35,899 nt of DNA from an uncultured Planctomycetaceae bacterium (GTDB lineage: Bacteria > Planctomycetota > Planctomycetia > Pirellulales > UBA1268), in assembly GCA_903877395.1 (NCBI GenBank), contig CAIRDU010000352.1, positions 1 through 35,899 on the forward strand. Direction: 5' to 3'. Under the pieces are notes generated by a model that saw nothing but the letters and a program-made list of their open reading frames with translations, was not told where the DNA came from and made no database searches. The translations under genes were made by a program, and so were the position numbers. Numbering within the stretch: position 1 is the stretch's first letter; each line of letters opens with the position of its first letter. Below, one piece after another: positions 10,035 to 25,067 of this stretch.

Positions 10035-11660
10035 ATGAACAGACGCGATTGGATGAAGCGAACGACTGCCGCAGGGCTTTCGCTGATCGCCAACCGGTGG
10101 CAGCGGTCGATGGCCGAGGCGGCATCGGTAAACGATCACTTCATCCGTCTGGCTGATATCCCGCTGAACAAGGCCACTTCCCTGGGCGCGTCGTTTGCAG
10201 ATTTTCACATCATGCAGACCGACTCGGAGTCGCTCTTTGCCAGAGAGCAGATGGTGCAGGGGGTTGTCGCGGAATCGACGTTTGGATGCTCCGTGCGGGT
10301 GCTCGTTGACGGGGCTTGGGGCTTTGCCGCCAGCGACGACAGAAGTGAAGAATCCTTGGTGCAACTGGCGGAGAGTGCCGTGGCGATCGCCCGCGCCCAA
10401 GGTGGCTGGCGGCGGCGGCCCGTGGAGATTGAAATCCTACCGGCATTTAATGGCCGTTGGGAACAACCCATCGAAGTCGATCCATTTGCAGTTGCCTTGG
10501 AGGAAAAAATCGGGCGATTACTTGCTATCAATCAGGCCGCGACTGGCAGCGGTGCAACTTTCTGCTCCTCACATCTGTCGCAAGTGAGAGAACGCAAGTG
10601 GCTGGCCAACACATTCGGCAGCCACATTGAACAGTCAAGAGTGCGGATCTTTCCTGGTGCAAGCGTCACGGTAACTGATCCGAGAAAAAACGAGTTTGCA
10701 ACGCGTGCCAGCTTCTCGCCGCCTCGCGGGGCAGGCTACGAATACTTTCGCGATCTGGATTGCATTGGCGACGCCAGGCTCGCCGTCGAACAGGCCCGTG
10801 AAAAAATGGTTGCTCCGTCGGTTGTCGCGGGAAAGCTCGATCTCGTCATCGCGCCGAGCAATCTCTGGCTCACGATTCACGAAACCGTCGGCCACCCCAC
10901 CGAACTGGATAGGGCGATGGGCTTTGAGGCCAACTACGCTGGCACATCGTTCTGTACGCCTGACAAGCTGGATACGCTCCGCTACGGCAGCGAACACGTC
11001 ACGATTGGGGCAGACCGCACCGCCCTCAACGGCCTCTCCACAATCGCCTACGACGACGACGGCGTCGAGACTGCAGGCCGAGAATTTGCCATTATCGACC
11101 GCGGAGTGTTTCGAAACTTTCAGATGGCTCTCGGGCAGGCGGCATGGATCGGTCGAACCAGTTCCAATGGCTGCGCCTATGCCGACAGTTTTGAAGCCTT
11201 TCCGATTCAGCGGATGCCAAATATCTCACTCAAGCCGGGACCGGATCCGTCGGTCACCGTGCAGGATCTGATTGCCGGCGTGGAAGACGGCATCTACATC
11301 GAAGGCAACAACAGTTGGAGCATCGACCAGCAGCGGTACAACTTTCAATTTACAGGGCAGGTCTTTCACAAGATTCACCATGGAAAGCTCGTTGGGATGT
11401 ACCGCGACGTCGCGTATCAGGGCAACTCGGTTGATTTCTGGAACGCCTGCGACGGGCTCGGAGGTGAGAAAACCTATGAACTCGGCGGGGCTTTTAATTG
11501 CGGCAAGGGTCAACCCGGACAGGCAGCACCAGTGTCGCATGGGGCTGTACCGGCCAGATTTCGACAAATAAACGTCTTGAATACGAGTGACGAGGCCGGA
11601 AACAAAACGGTTGCGAGCAACGGCAATTGCAATGGCGGGAAACTCGGACAATGGGGCTGA
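10035..11660 (+). CDS. tldD: TldD-family metalloprotease with Tat-like N-terminus
   Basis: Likely start ATG 10035 (MNRRDWMKRTTAAGLSLIANRW). HETVGHPTELDRAMGFEANYAGTSF (HExxxH), DDDGVETAGREFAIIDRGVFRNFQM, C-terminal NCGKGQPGQ. Confidence 0.9.
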   Translation: MNRRDWMKRTTAAGLSLIANRWQRSMAEAASVNDHFIRLADIPLNKATSLGASFADFHIMQTDSESLFAREQMVQGVVAESTFGCSVRVLVDGAWGFAASDDRSEESLVQLAESAVAIARAQGGWRRRPVEIEILPAFNGRWEQPIEVDPFAVALEEKIGRLLAINQAATGSGATFCSSHLSQVRERKWLANTFGSHIEQSRVRIFPGASVTVTDPRKNEFATRASFSPPRGAGYEYFRDLDCIGDARLAVEQAREKMVAPSVVAGKLDLVIAPSNLWLTIHETVGHPTELDRAMGFEANYAGTSFCTPDKLDTLRYGSEHVTIGADRTALNGLSTIAYDDDGVETAGREFAIIDRGVFRNFQMALGQAAWIGRTSSNGCAYADSFEAFPIQRMPNISLKPGPDPSVTVQDLIAGVEDGIYIEGNNSWSIDQQRYNFQFTGQVFHKIHHGKLVGMYRDVAYQGNSVDFWNACDGLGGEKTYELGGAFNCGKGQPGQAAPVSHGAVPARFRQINVLNTSDEAGNKTVASNGNCNGGKLGQWG

Positions 11661-13030
11661 TGCCAGTCGGAATCACACCAGATGAATCGAAGGTGCTCTG
11701 CCAGCGAGTGCTTGGCCTCGTGCAGGCCGATTCGGCCGAAGTGCGAGTGGCTGTGGCTGCGGATCAGCATCTGAGGTCTGCCAACAACGACATCACTTCC
11801 AACAGCATCGCCAACCGCATCGCGATCCACCTGACTGTTAGCTACGGACAGCGGTCAGCTTCGATTTCAACAAACCAAACAAGCGATGCTGCGCTTCGGG
11901 AGGCTGTGGAAAAGGTGCAGGCCTTAGCACGGCTGGTGCCGAAGGACCCCGAACATTTGCCCCCGGTGGAGCCCGCCGACTACGACGAGCCAATCATGTG
12001 GGCCGAGCCCACTGCGGCTGCCACGCCAGCCGACACAATTGGCTGGATGCGACCGGTCATCGAGCAGGCGCGCGCCGCCAGAGTTGAAAGCGCGGCCTAT
12101 CTTATACGCAGAGTGGGCGCCACGGCCTTGTCCAACAGTTGCGGCCTTTTTGTGCATCAACCGCACACATCAGTGGGTTTTTCCATGACGGCTCGCACCC
12201 TCACAGGCAACGGCTCCGGTTGGGCCAGCACGCAGGTGACTCATGCGCACAATCTGGATCTGACTCGGATAGCCGAGCAAGCCATTCGAAAAGCGATTGA
12301 TTCCAGAAACCCTGCCGAACGACCTGCTGGACGCACGACTGTTGTCTTGGAGTCTGCGGCAGTGCGAGATCTGCTTGCACTGCTGGTTGAGAACCTGGAC
12401 CGCCGTAGTTTTGATGAGGGCCGCAGCTTTTTAAATAGCCTGTTTTCAAATGAAACCAGTTTGGAAAAGCCGGGAACTGACCGCCGTGACCCCATCGGTT
12501 CGCATCTATTTGGAGACAAGGCGACGCTTGTCTGCGATCCGCTATGCCCCGAGGCACCGTGCGGCACGCACGACGGCGGCCTACCACTTGTGCGCACGCC
12601 GTGGATCGAGGGAGGCGTTCTCAAGGCCATGCACGTTGGTCGATTCTGGGCTTTGAAGCAGGGTATTAAAGCCCAGCCCAGCCCAGGCAATATCATCATG
12701 CCCGGCGACGGTCTGACGCTGGAGGAACTGATTAGTCGGGTGGAGGATGGCGTACTGATCACTCGGCTGTGGTATCTGCGGATGGTGCAGCCACAGACGT
12801 TGCTCCACACAGGCCTGACTCGGGATGGCACGTTTGCAATCGTTCATGGCAAGCTGGCCGGTCCTGTAAAGAATTTTCGGTTCAACGAATCACCAGCCAC
12901 GGTGCTCAAAAACATGGTCGCCTCGGGCATTGGGCAGAGGGTGTTGGGGGGCGAAAATGCCATGCCCATGCATGTGCCCCCGCTGATCGTAAAAGATTTC
13001 AACCTCTCATCGGTTTCCGACGCCAGTTGA
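11651..13030 (+). CDS. TldE/PmbA-family protein
   Basis: Likely start ATG 11651, overlapping the tldD end by 10 bp. RSANNDITSNSIANRIAIHLTVSYGQRSASISTNQTSDAALREAVEKVQALA and C-terminal MPMHVPPLIVKDFNLSSVS are typical of the PmbA/TldE partner; no HExxxH. Confidence 0.88.
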   Translation: MGLMPVGITPDESKVLCQRVLGLVQADSAEVRVAVAADQHLRSANNDITSNSIANRIAIHLTVSYGQRSASISTNQTSDAALREAVEKVQALARLVPKDPEHLPPVEPADYDEPIMWAEPTAAATPADTIGWMRPVIEQARAARVESAAYLIRRVGATALSNSCGLFVHQPHTSVGFSMTARTLTGNGSGWASTQVTHAHNLDLTRIAEQAIRKAIDSRNPAERPAGRTTVVLESAAVRDLLALLVENLDRRSFDEGRSFLNSLFSNETSLEKPGTDRRDPIGSHLFGDKATLVCDPLCPEAPCGTHDGGLPLVRTPWIEGGVLKAMHVGRFWALKQGIKAQPSPGNIIMPGDGLTLEELISRVEDGVLITRLWYLRMVQPQTLLHTGLTRDGTFAIVHGKLAGPVKNFRFNESPATVLKNMVASGIGQRVLGGENAMPMHVPPLIVKDFNLSSVSDAS

Positions 13031-13095
13031 GGCCGCTTTGCACGTTTTTTAGGCCCTATTCTAGGCCGCTTGACGGGGGTTCCAAGAGAGATAGG

Positions 13096-13121
13096 ATGTA
13101 TCGGTTTACCGAATAATACAT
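13096..13121. promoter_or_regulatory. Nested dyads upstream of LysR gene (candidate operator)
   Basis: ATGTATCGGTTTACCGAATAATACAT: inner dyad TCGGT-TT-ACCGA (13101..13112) and outer ATGTAT/ATACAT, about 110 bp upstream of the LysR start. Confidence 0.4.
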
Positions 13122-13230
13122 GATGGAACTATCTGTTTTACTCATCTTGACGCTCTTGTCTTTAACATGGTTTTGACGGCCTATTTTCTTTGATCTTCGT
13201 TATGAGGGAGCCGTCAGGCGGCGGAATCCC

Positions 13231-14181
13231 ATGAACTTGAAATCTCTTCAAATCTTTTGCGATATCGTTGCTCGCCGCAGCTTTTCCCGTGCGGCTGAGG
13301 AGAACGGCATTTCGCAGTCGGGGGCCAGCCAAGTGGTCAGCCAACTGGAGGCTCGGCTCGGAGTCCAACTCATCGAGCGATCCAAGCGACCCTTGGCAGC
13401 CACTCGCGAGGGACAGGTTTTTTTCGACGGGTGTCGAAAAATTATTGCCCGTTATGAATTGCTGGAAGACGAGGTACGGACGCTGCACGAGGAAGTGGCT
13501 GGCCGCGTGCGTGTGGCCGCTATCTATTCCGTTGGGCTGCATCACATGAGCCGCGCGATGCAAGAGTTTATGAGCCGCTACCCAAAGGCCAACGTGCGAC
13601 TGGAATACCTGCATCCTGAACGGGTGCTCGAGTCGGTTGAGAATGGACAGGCCGACGTGGGACTCGTGAGCTACCCTCGTAGCACTCGCACCATCGAGGC
13701 TGAGCCGTGGCGAGAAGAACCAATTGTACTGGTGTGCGCGCCAAGCAACGCTTTTGCTGGTCGAGTGCAGATGTCGCTGGAAGAACTGGACGGGCAGCCG
13801 ATGGTCAGCTTCGATCCCGATCTCGTTATCCGCCACGAACTGGATCGGGCTATCGCGTCGCATGGTGTTGAGCCACGCGTGGTGATGGCATTCGACAATA
13901 TCGAAACAATCAAGCGAGCTGTGGAAATCGATGCGGGCGTGGCCTTGCTTCCTGAACCAACCGTCGGCCGCGAACTGGCCGCCGGCACGTTGTGCATCGT
14001 GCGGATTTGCGGCAATAAACTCGTGCGACCGCTCGGCATTATCCACCCGCGCGGCAAGGCGATGGCCCCCACTGTTCAACGATTTGTGGAACTGCTGCGA
14101 GGCCACTCCCACGGTCCTGTGATGCCTGCAGTTGTGAGTCAGCCTGATGTCGCACAAGCGACGGCGACCGCCCTCGAATGA
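13231..14181 (+). CDS. LysR-family transcriptional regulator
   Basis: MNLKSLQIFCDIVARRSFSRAAEENGISQSGASQVVSQLEARLGVQLIERSKRPLAATREGQVFFDG: LysR HTH; LysR substrate-binding domain follows. Confidence 0.95.
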   Translation: MNLKSLQIFCDIVARRSFSRAAEENGISQSGASQVVSQLEARLGVQLIERSKRPLAATREGQVFFDGCRKIIARYELLEDEVRTLHEEVAGRVRVAAIYSVGLHHMSRAMQEFMSRYPKANVRLEYLHPERVLESVENGQADVGLVSYPRSTRTIEAEPWREEPIVLVCAPSNAFAGRVQMSLEELDGQPMVSFDPDLVIRHELDRAIASHGVEPRVVMAFDNIETIKRAVEIDAGVALLPEPTVGRELAAGTLCIVRICGNKLVRPLGIIHPRGKAMAPTVQRFVELLRGHSHGPVMPAVVSQPDVAQATATALE

Positions 14182-14245
14182 GCTTGTCTTGTCTTCCCTA
14201 TTTTCCACATTCCGTCCCCGCCCCTTTGAGTAGCACGAGTCTTTC

Positions 14246-18949
<4,704 letters not shown>

Positions 18950-18974
18950 AACGATTTAGGAGAAGGATGTGTCT

Positions 18975-20468
18975 ATGGGTGAGCCACGCGGATTCATGAA
19001 GTATGAGCGCAAGAGCGCAGGCAAAGAGCCTGTTCAAGAGCGTCTGAAACACTTCAACGAATTTCTAACCATTTTGCCCGCAGAAGAACTCGTGCGGCAG
19101 GGTGCCCGCTGCATGGACTGCGGAGTGCCTTTTTGTCACACCGGTTGCCCGCTTGGAAATATCATTCCCGACTTCAACGATTTGGTGTATCGCGATCAGT
19201 GGCACGAAGCCAGCCAGCGTCTGCATGCCACGAACAACTTCCCTGAGTTTACTGGACGCGTCTGCCCCGCCCCCTGCGAGGCGGCCTGCGTGCTGGGTAT
19301 CAATGAAGATCCCGTCGCGATCAAGCAGATCGAGATGGCCATAGCCGACCGAGCCTTTGACGAGGGGTGGGTGGTGGCCGAGCCACCGGCAGATCGTAGT
19401 GGCAAGCGAGTTGCTGTTGTCGGCAGCGGCCCAGCCGGATTGGCGGCCGCACAGCAACTGAATCGGGCTGGGCATCTGGTGACCGTGTTTGAACGGTCTG
19501 ATCGGCCGGGCGGGCTCATGATGTACGGCATCCCCGATTTTAAGCTTGAGAAGTGGCGAGTCTGGCGACGGATCCGACAGATGGAGGAAGAAGGGATTGA
19601 GTTTCGCTGTGGAGTCAACGTCGGCAAGGACATCCCCGCTGAATCGCTCACCGTCGAATACGATGCCGTCTTGCTCTCCGGCGGCGCTACCCTTGGCCGC
19701 GATCTACCGATCCCAGGCCGCGACCTCAAGGGTGTCCATTTTGCGATGGACTTTCTGCCGCAGCAAAACAAGCGAAATGCTGGCGATACGGTGAACGGCC
19801 AGATCGTGGCCGCAGGAAAGCATGTGATCGTGATCGGCGGTGGCGACACCGGCAGCGATTGCGACGGCACCAGCAACCGGCAAGGTGCCACATCGCTGAC
19901 GCAATTTGAACTCCTGCCCAAGCCACCAGATGTGGGGAGCTATCCTCGCCGCGCAGAGCGTCCGGCCCAGACGCCCTGGCCGCTGTGGCCGATCATTCTG
20001 CGCACTACCACGTCGCACGAAGAGGGTTGCGGCCGCGAGTGGGGGATTCTCACAAAGGAATTTTTAGGCGACGAGCATGGGCATCTCAGGGCGCTGCGAA
20101 GCGTGCGGATTGAGTGGTACACCGATGCGGCCAATGGACAGCAGAAGTTTCGCGAACTGGCCGACAGCGAGCAGGAGTGGCCGTGCCAACTGGCACTCTT
20201 GGCTATGGGATTTGTAGGACCAGAAAAACAAGGACTCGTCGCCGACCTTGGGCTGGAACTGGATCCTCGAGGCAACGTCAAAGCTGGCAGCGATTTTAAG
20301 ACCAGTCGCGACGGCGTGTTTGCCGCAGGCGACATGCGACGAGGGCAGTCGCTGGTGGTGTGGGCCATTCACGAGGGCCGCGAGGCTGCTCGCTCCATCG
20401 ACTTGTGGCTCATGGGCCAGACCAACCTGCCGAGCGTGTCCGCTGGTGAGTGTGCGGCGCACGCATAG
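18975..20468 (+). CDS. gltD: Glutamate synthase (small subunit)
   Basis: Likely start 18975 ([30 protein letters not shown]). [76 protein letters not shown]. Confidence 0.98.
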   Translation: MGEPRGFMKYERKSAGKEPVQERLKHFNEFLTILPAEELVRQGARCMDCGVPFCHTGCPLGNIIPDFNDLVYRDQWHEASQRLHATNNFPEFTGRVCPAPCEAACVLGINEDPVAIKQIEMAIADRAFDEGWVVAEPPADRSGKRVAVVGSGPAGLAAAQQLNRAGHLVTVFERSDRPGGLMMYGIPDFKLEKWRVWRRIRQMEEEGIEFRCGVNVGKDIPAESLTVEYDAVLLSGGATLGRDLPIPGRDLKGVHFAMDFLPQQNKRNAGDTVNGQIVAAGKHVIVIGGGDTGSDCDGTSNRQGATSLTQFELLPKPPDVGSYPRRAERPAQTPWPLWPIILRTTTSHEEGCGREWGILTKEFLGDEHGHLRALRSVRIEWYTDAANGQQKFRELADSEQEWPCQLALLAMGFVGPEKQGLVADLGLELDPRGNVKAGSDFKTSRDGVFAAGDMRRGQSLVVWAIHEGREAARSIDLWLMGQTNLPSVSAGECAAHA

Positions 20469-20531
20469 TGCCGCCGAGAGAGGAATGCGAAAGAAATCCG
20501 CGTTTACGTCCACCAACGTCAGGAAAATGAG

Positions 20532-21917
20532 TCAGTCCCCTGGCGTGCTTCTTGGAACTGGAGCTATGGCAACGCTCAGCGTGCCTGAGTTCTCAGCCAA
20601 TTCGCCAGGAGCATCGTTGACTTTGAAATACAAAACGCCATCGGCGGAGGCTGTCAATGTGCGATCCTCTCCCGTAGCAACAACAACGAACCCACGATGC
20701 GAGGCCTCACCTCCGGGCAGGAGCGCCCACTGCGCTACAAGCAGTCGGCCCAGCGGTCGACCCCGATACCATCGCAGGGAGATGCCGGCGGCCTCACTTT
20801 CAAGCGCAAGGGCGTCTTTGGTGCCTGCGGCGGCGGCGGATGCGGGCAGCACTCCGATTGTGCAGCGACCAGATACCGCCAGTGAACAGGACTCCCCTTT
20901 CGCAACCGACCAACCCGAATTCTGCCAACCCCTCGACGAGTCAACGACGATTCGCTGCGGTGATGCGAGCGGCTTTCCAAGAGACCAGTCGATCGCCGAT
21001 CTTGAAAAATCGTAACCGTAGTCGAGTTCGTCGGTGAAGGCATCGAAGTCACGCCCAGCACGAGATTCGCTCCAACCTCGTGATCGCTGGAGTCGTACTC
21101 CGAATTCCTGATCCAGTGGCCCTGCTTCAATCGCGGCAAACATCGCTGCATAGGTTGGATGGATTGCCAGCATAGCCGTGGCGGCCCAACTCGCGGCATA
21201 CGCGGTCAGATCGTGATGCTCGTTAGCAGGTGTTTGAAAAACGTCCGCAAGCAAAGGAACTCCTCCATTCGCTCGGAGTTCTGCAATCTTTTCGATGCGG
21301 CCGAGTTGCTGAACATCGCCCTTGCGAAGCGGGATCGGCGTGGGTTCGAAGCGGCCATCGACGAGGCGGTGCGTGGCCAGTAGTTCGGCGATGCCCTCGG
21401 TGTACCACGGAGGTGTATTCAACGACCGCACCGTACTTGTAAACGCGTGCACGCCCTCGTGCAGGAGAAGGTGCCGTCGGTAGTCAGGGCTCGACTGGTC
21501 TACGAGCCAAAAACGGTTGCGGTCGCAGTATCCATTTTTGAAGGCTGGAATTTCCTTCGGCAGAAGACCGATCGAGATGAATAGCTCGCGTTGAGCCATG
21601 CAGCAGCCGAATGCTCGCCACCCGCTTCGCGTCGCTGGATCAATCGAAAAGTGAGCGCACCAACTCACAAATGCCTCATCAAAGATGCGAGGCAGATCCT
21701 CGACGCCATCGCCTTGGCGTGCTGGCCTGTCGGTGGCCAGCACGAGATGATCGCTTTCCAACAACCGCAGGCCGGCACGTCGGGCCGTGGCAACCAAGGG
21801 CGCAATGACCAACTCATCGGCGACTGCCGCTTCCCAGACACTGTTCCAGAGGATCGAGAGCAAGACCAGCGTCGCGAAAACGAGGCGGACTGTGGCGAAT
21901 AAATGCATAGAACTCAA
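20532..21917 (-). CDS. Exported gluzincin-like (HExxH) putative metalloprotease with C-terminal beta domain
   Basis: Signal-like N-terminus; YRRHLLLHEGVHAFTSTVRSLNTPPWYTEGIAELLATHR (HExxH plus downstream ExxAE helix). C-terminus RTLTASADGVLYFKVNDAPGELAENSGTLSVAI is beta-rich. Confidence 0.75.
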   Translation of the reverse strand: MSSMHLFATVRLVFATLVLLSILWNSVWEAAVADELVIAPLVATARRAGLRLLESDHLVLATDRPARQGDGVEDLPRIFDEAFVSWCAHFSIDPATRSGWRAFGCCMAQRELFISIGLLPKEIPAFKNGYCDRNRFWLVDQSSPDYRRHLLLHEGVHAFTSTVRSLNTPPWYTEGIAELLATHRLVDGRFEPTPIPLRKGDVQQLGRIEKIAELRANGGVPLLADVFQTPANEHHDLTAYAASWAATAMLAIHPTYAAMFAAIEAGPLDQEFGVRLQRSRGWSESRAGRDFDAFTDELDYGYDFSRSAIDWSLGKPLASPQRIVVDSSRGWQNSGWSVAKGESCSLAVSGRCTIGVLPASAAAAGTKDALALESEAAGISLRWYRGRPLGRLLVAQWALLPGGEASHRGFVVVATGEDRTLTASADGVLYFKVNDAPGELAENSGTLSVAIAPVPRSTPGD

Positions 21918-22145
21918 TCCTACGTTGAAAAACCATCAGCCAGACAGGCCATTCCTCCGAGCCTTCCAAAAGGCACGACCGGCAGAGTTCACCGACGGGC
22001 CGTACGGTTGCGGCAAGGCGTACGGCATAGAGAAATCGCATTCGACTGAAATCCCTCTAAACTCCGATCGCAATGGGGTGGGGTGGGCGTCTAAAACCCC
22101 CCTGTCGGTTTGCGATCAGGGCGACTCGCCAGGAGGGCGTGAGGT

Positions 22146-23420
22146 ATGCGGCACGGATGCCGGAACCAGATTCTCTTTCTTGCGCGCAGTCGCGAGGGCG
22201 CGGCGCGCTGCGCTGCGATGGTTGCCGGAGGGATCGCGACGATCGCACTGGTGGCAACCGTGGTGCTGCCAGCCCGCGCTGATCCCGTAAGTCCGTGGGC
22301 TACTGGCGGCGCACAAACGAAGCCTGGCGACAACGACGGCAAACCCAGTGTCGCTAAAATTGCGCAGGTGCCCGTATCGCAGGCACATGCCATGCCCGGC
22401 ACCGTGGTTCAAGGCGGCGCGATGCCTCAGGGATGGCAACCACAGGCGATACCCTATCAGGCCGTCGGCCCGGATGGCCGGCCAGTGACGATGTATTATG
22501 CACCCACATATGTCTTTACCTATCCAATTGGTCCGTCGATAGCGACACCTGCTGCCACAAGATCTCCGTCGGCAGTCAATCGTCGGCAGGCGTATGGGCA
22601 GCCTGCTGCAAACGGCTGGAACTATCAGACTCAAGGAGCGATCCCACCACCTGTCTATGCGTTGCCTCCGTCGACTACTGCTCGCTACCAACCCGCGCCG
22701 TATCAGTTTCCGGCGGGAGCCAATGCCTTGGGCGGCACGCCGCTGCTGCCCCCCAACTCTGCCGGACCAGCGGCGGCAACGGCGCAGTTTCCATCGCAAC
22801 AGTTTCCCGTGCCGCCTCAACCGCAATCTCCTGCGCTGCCAGCGAATTCCCTCTCGCCACCACCTACGCAATGGGTACCAGCAAGTCGGGATGCACTGCC
22901 GGATCCATCTGTGCCCGCACAGCCTGTCAGTTCTGTGCCATCGCTGCCAGCGAATGGCGTACCACCTCAGCCCCCGGCCAGTCGTGCCGCCAATGCTCAC
23001 CTGTGGCGAGTGGTCGGCGTACACGATGGCGACACAATCACCTGTATCGACAACAACAACACGCAGCAAACAATCCGCATGGCCGAAATAGACGCTCCTG
23101 AACTGGGACAGGATTTCGGCACGGTATCGCGGGAAGCCATGGCCGCGATGGTGTTTGGCAAAACTGTGGACGTAACTGATAGCGGCAAAGATCGCTACGG
23201 GCGTTGGGTCAGCCACATCTCAGTCAATGGCCTCGATGTGAATCAAGAGATGATCGCCACGGGCAACGCCTGGCATTATGCAGCGTATTCCAGCGATCCA
23301 TCGCTCGCTGCATTGCAGTCGCAGGCGCAGACACAAAAACTCGGCCTCTGGGCCCAGCCAAATCCAACACCTCCGTGGAACTATCGTAAAAACGGCACCA
23401 ATCCAGCCCCAGGCAATTGA
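22146..23420 (+). CDS. Exported protein with C-terminal staphylococcal nuclease-like (SNase/thermonuclease) domain and long Pro/Gln-rich linker
   Basis: C-terminal WRVVGVHDGDTITCIDNNNTQQTIRMAEIDAPELGQDFGTVSREAMAAMVFGKTVDVTDSGKDRYGRWVSHISVNGLDVNQEMIATGNAWHYAAYSSD: SNase motifs (DGDT, RMAEIDAPE, DRYGRWV). N-terminal signal-like MVAGGIATIALVATVVLPARA. Confidence 0.88.
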   Translation: MRHGCRNQILFLARSREGAARCAAMVAGGIATIALVATVVLPARADPVSPWATGGAQTKPGDNDGKPSVAKIAQVPVSQAHAMPGTVVQGGAMPQGWQPQAIPYQAVGPDGRPVTMYYAPTYVFTYPIGPSIATPAATRSPSAVNRRQAYGQPAANGWNYQTQGAIPPPVYALPPSTTARYQPAPYQFPAGANALGGTPLLPPNSAGPAAATAQFPSQQFPVPPQPQSPALPANSLSPPPTQWVPASRDALPDPSVPAQPVSSVPSLPANGVPPQPPASRAANAHLWRVVGVHDGDTITCIDNNNTQQTIRMAEIDAPELGQDFGTVSREAMAAMVFGKTVDVTDSGKDRYGRWVSHISVNGLDVNQEMIATGNAWHYAAYSSDPSLAALQSQAQTQKLGLWAQPNPTPPWNYRKNGTNPAPGN

Positions 23421-23466
23421 GAGACCTGCGGGGGCGAAGCCTTTTGTTAAGAGAACTCCAGAACAG

Positions 23467-24873
23467 TCAGAACGAACCGAACACCGTGCCGAGAAACACA
23501 ACGACTGCGGTGGCCACCAGCGGACAGATCACCGTCACCACACCGACATCACGATAACTCTGTCGGTGAGTGACGCCGCAAATGAGCAGCAGCGTGATCA
23601 CAGCACCGTTGTGAGGCAGACTGTCCAGACAACCGCAGGACATCGAAGCAACTCGGTGCAGCAATTGGGGGTCGATTCCCATCGTAATTGCTCGATCGTA
23701 ATATGTTTCCCCTAGGGTTTTGAGCGCGATACTCAGGCCACCAGAAGCCGAACCCGTAATGGCCGCGAGCGCGTTCACTGCGATCGCTTCCGACACAAGC
23801 GGGTTTGCTGGCGCGATCCCGGTCACAAAGTTCTGGACGACTGCAAACCCTGCCAACGATTGAATCGTATTGCCATAACCATACTCACAAGCCGTATTCA
23901 ACACTGGCAGAAGCGATGATTTCGCTCCCAGCGAAAGCGATACTCTGAGCTTCTCAACGGATCGATAATGCAGCACTCCTGTGATCAGCAGTGTCACGAA
24001 TAGCGACAGAATTGTGGACCATTGCCCAACCACCTTGCTGAGTTCGGTTTTCCCAAACCGCTCTTCCGACAGATAACTCACATCCCACCCTGGGATGATC
24101 AACTGCGAGAACAGAAAGCTCAGCCCAATCACGCACACAATGGGCGCGAACGCCTTCCAGGCTGATGGCAGCGATCGGCTTGCGTCCGCGTCCGAAGTGA
24201 CAGGGGAACTTTCATCCGACGAAAGCAGAGGCCCGAACCCTTCACCATTGTTTCGAGCCCTTGCGACGCAGGAGTTCAGCCACAGCATTCCCAGTAATAA
24301 CATGATCGCTCCGCCGATACAGCCCAACCCTGGCGCGGCAAACGATGTCGTTCGAAAGAACTGCATCGGGATCTGATTTTGAATCTGCATCGTCCCTGGC
24401 AACGCCGTCATCGTGAATGTGAAAGAGCCCAGTGCAATGGCGGCGGGGATCAGACGGCGAGGAATAGTGGCTTCCCGAAAGAGTGATCGCGAGAGTGGAA
24501 ACACAGCGAACACCACAACAAACAACGAAACCCCGCCATAGGTCAGGATTGCACAACTCAGCACGATTGCCAGAACGGTTCGCTCGACGCCGACGGCCAG
24601 AACAATCACGTTGGCAATCTTCGCCGCACATCCGGAATCCTCCATCAGCTTTCCAAGCAGTGCTCCAAGTAAAAAGAGTGGGAAATAATCCTTCACAAAC
24701 TGCCCGACGCTGCCCATGAAAATCTGCGTATACGCCGCGAGCCATGGCAAGTTGCCATCACACATGACAGCCAACAGCGCACAGACAGGCGCAAGAATCA
24801 GCACGCTGGTGTCTCGGTAGGCCAGATAAATCAGCAGCAGCAGCGACAGTACAATTCCGGCAACGCCAATCAT
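23467..24873 (-). CDS. GntP-like permease (gluconate/organic acid:H+ symporter family)
   Basis: ORF 23467..24918, likely start 24873 (MIGVAGIVLSLLLLIYLAYRDTSVLILAPVCALLAV). Polytopic; FPLFLLGALLGKLMEDSGCAAKIANVIV, ITGSASGGLSIALKTLGETY, HRVASMSCGCLDSLPHNGAVITLL. Confidence 0.82.
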   Translation of the reverse strand: MIGVAGIVLSLLLLIYLAYRDTSVLILAPVCALLAVMCDGNLPWLAAYTQIFMGSVGQFVKDYFPLFLLGALLGKLMEDSGCAAKIANVIVLAVGVERTVLAIVLSCAILTYGGVSLFVVVFAVFPLSRSLFREATIPRRLIPAAIALGSFTFTMTALPGTMQIQNQIPMQFFRTTSFAAPGLGCIGGAIMLLLGMLWLNSCVARARNNGEGFGPLLSSDESSPVTSDADASRSLPSAWKAFAPIVCVIGLSFLFSQLIIPGWDVSYLSEERFGKTELSKVVGQWSTILSLFVTLLITGVLHYRSVEKLRVSLSLGAKSSLLPVLNTACEYGYGNTIQSLAGFAVVQNFVTGIAPANPLVSEAIAVNALAAITGSASGGLSIALKTLGETYYDRAITMGIDPQLLHRVASMSCGCLDSLPHNGAVITLLLICGVTHRQSYRDVGVVTVICPLVATAVVVFLGTVFGSF

Positions 24874-25067
24874 GAAGCGACCCTCGTGGCAAGAACCAAC
24901 ATCCCGCAGAACGGACATTCTTGCCCGTCTCTTTTTGGTTTCGCTTGCGTGAGCCTTGCCTTTTTAAAACGACCGTCCACTTGCTGCACTTCCGACAGCT
25001 CCTTTTAGAGACAGCCGCATACATTCGGGCAGCAGCCTCACGAATGGCACCTTCTCATTGGCGCCGC

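Noticed and set aside
22116-23216. 366-aa minus-strand ORF antisense to the SNase protein
   Set aside because: Arg/Trp/Cys-rich shadow of the Pro-rich plus-strand coding region; no signal or domain.
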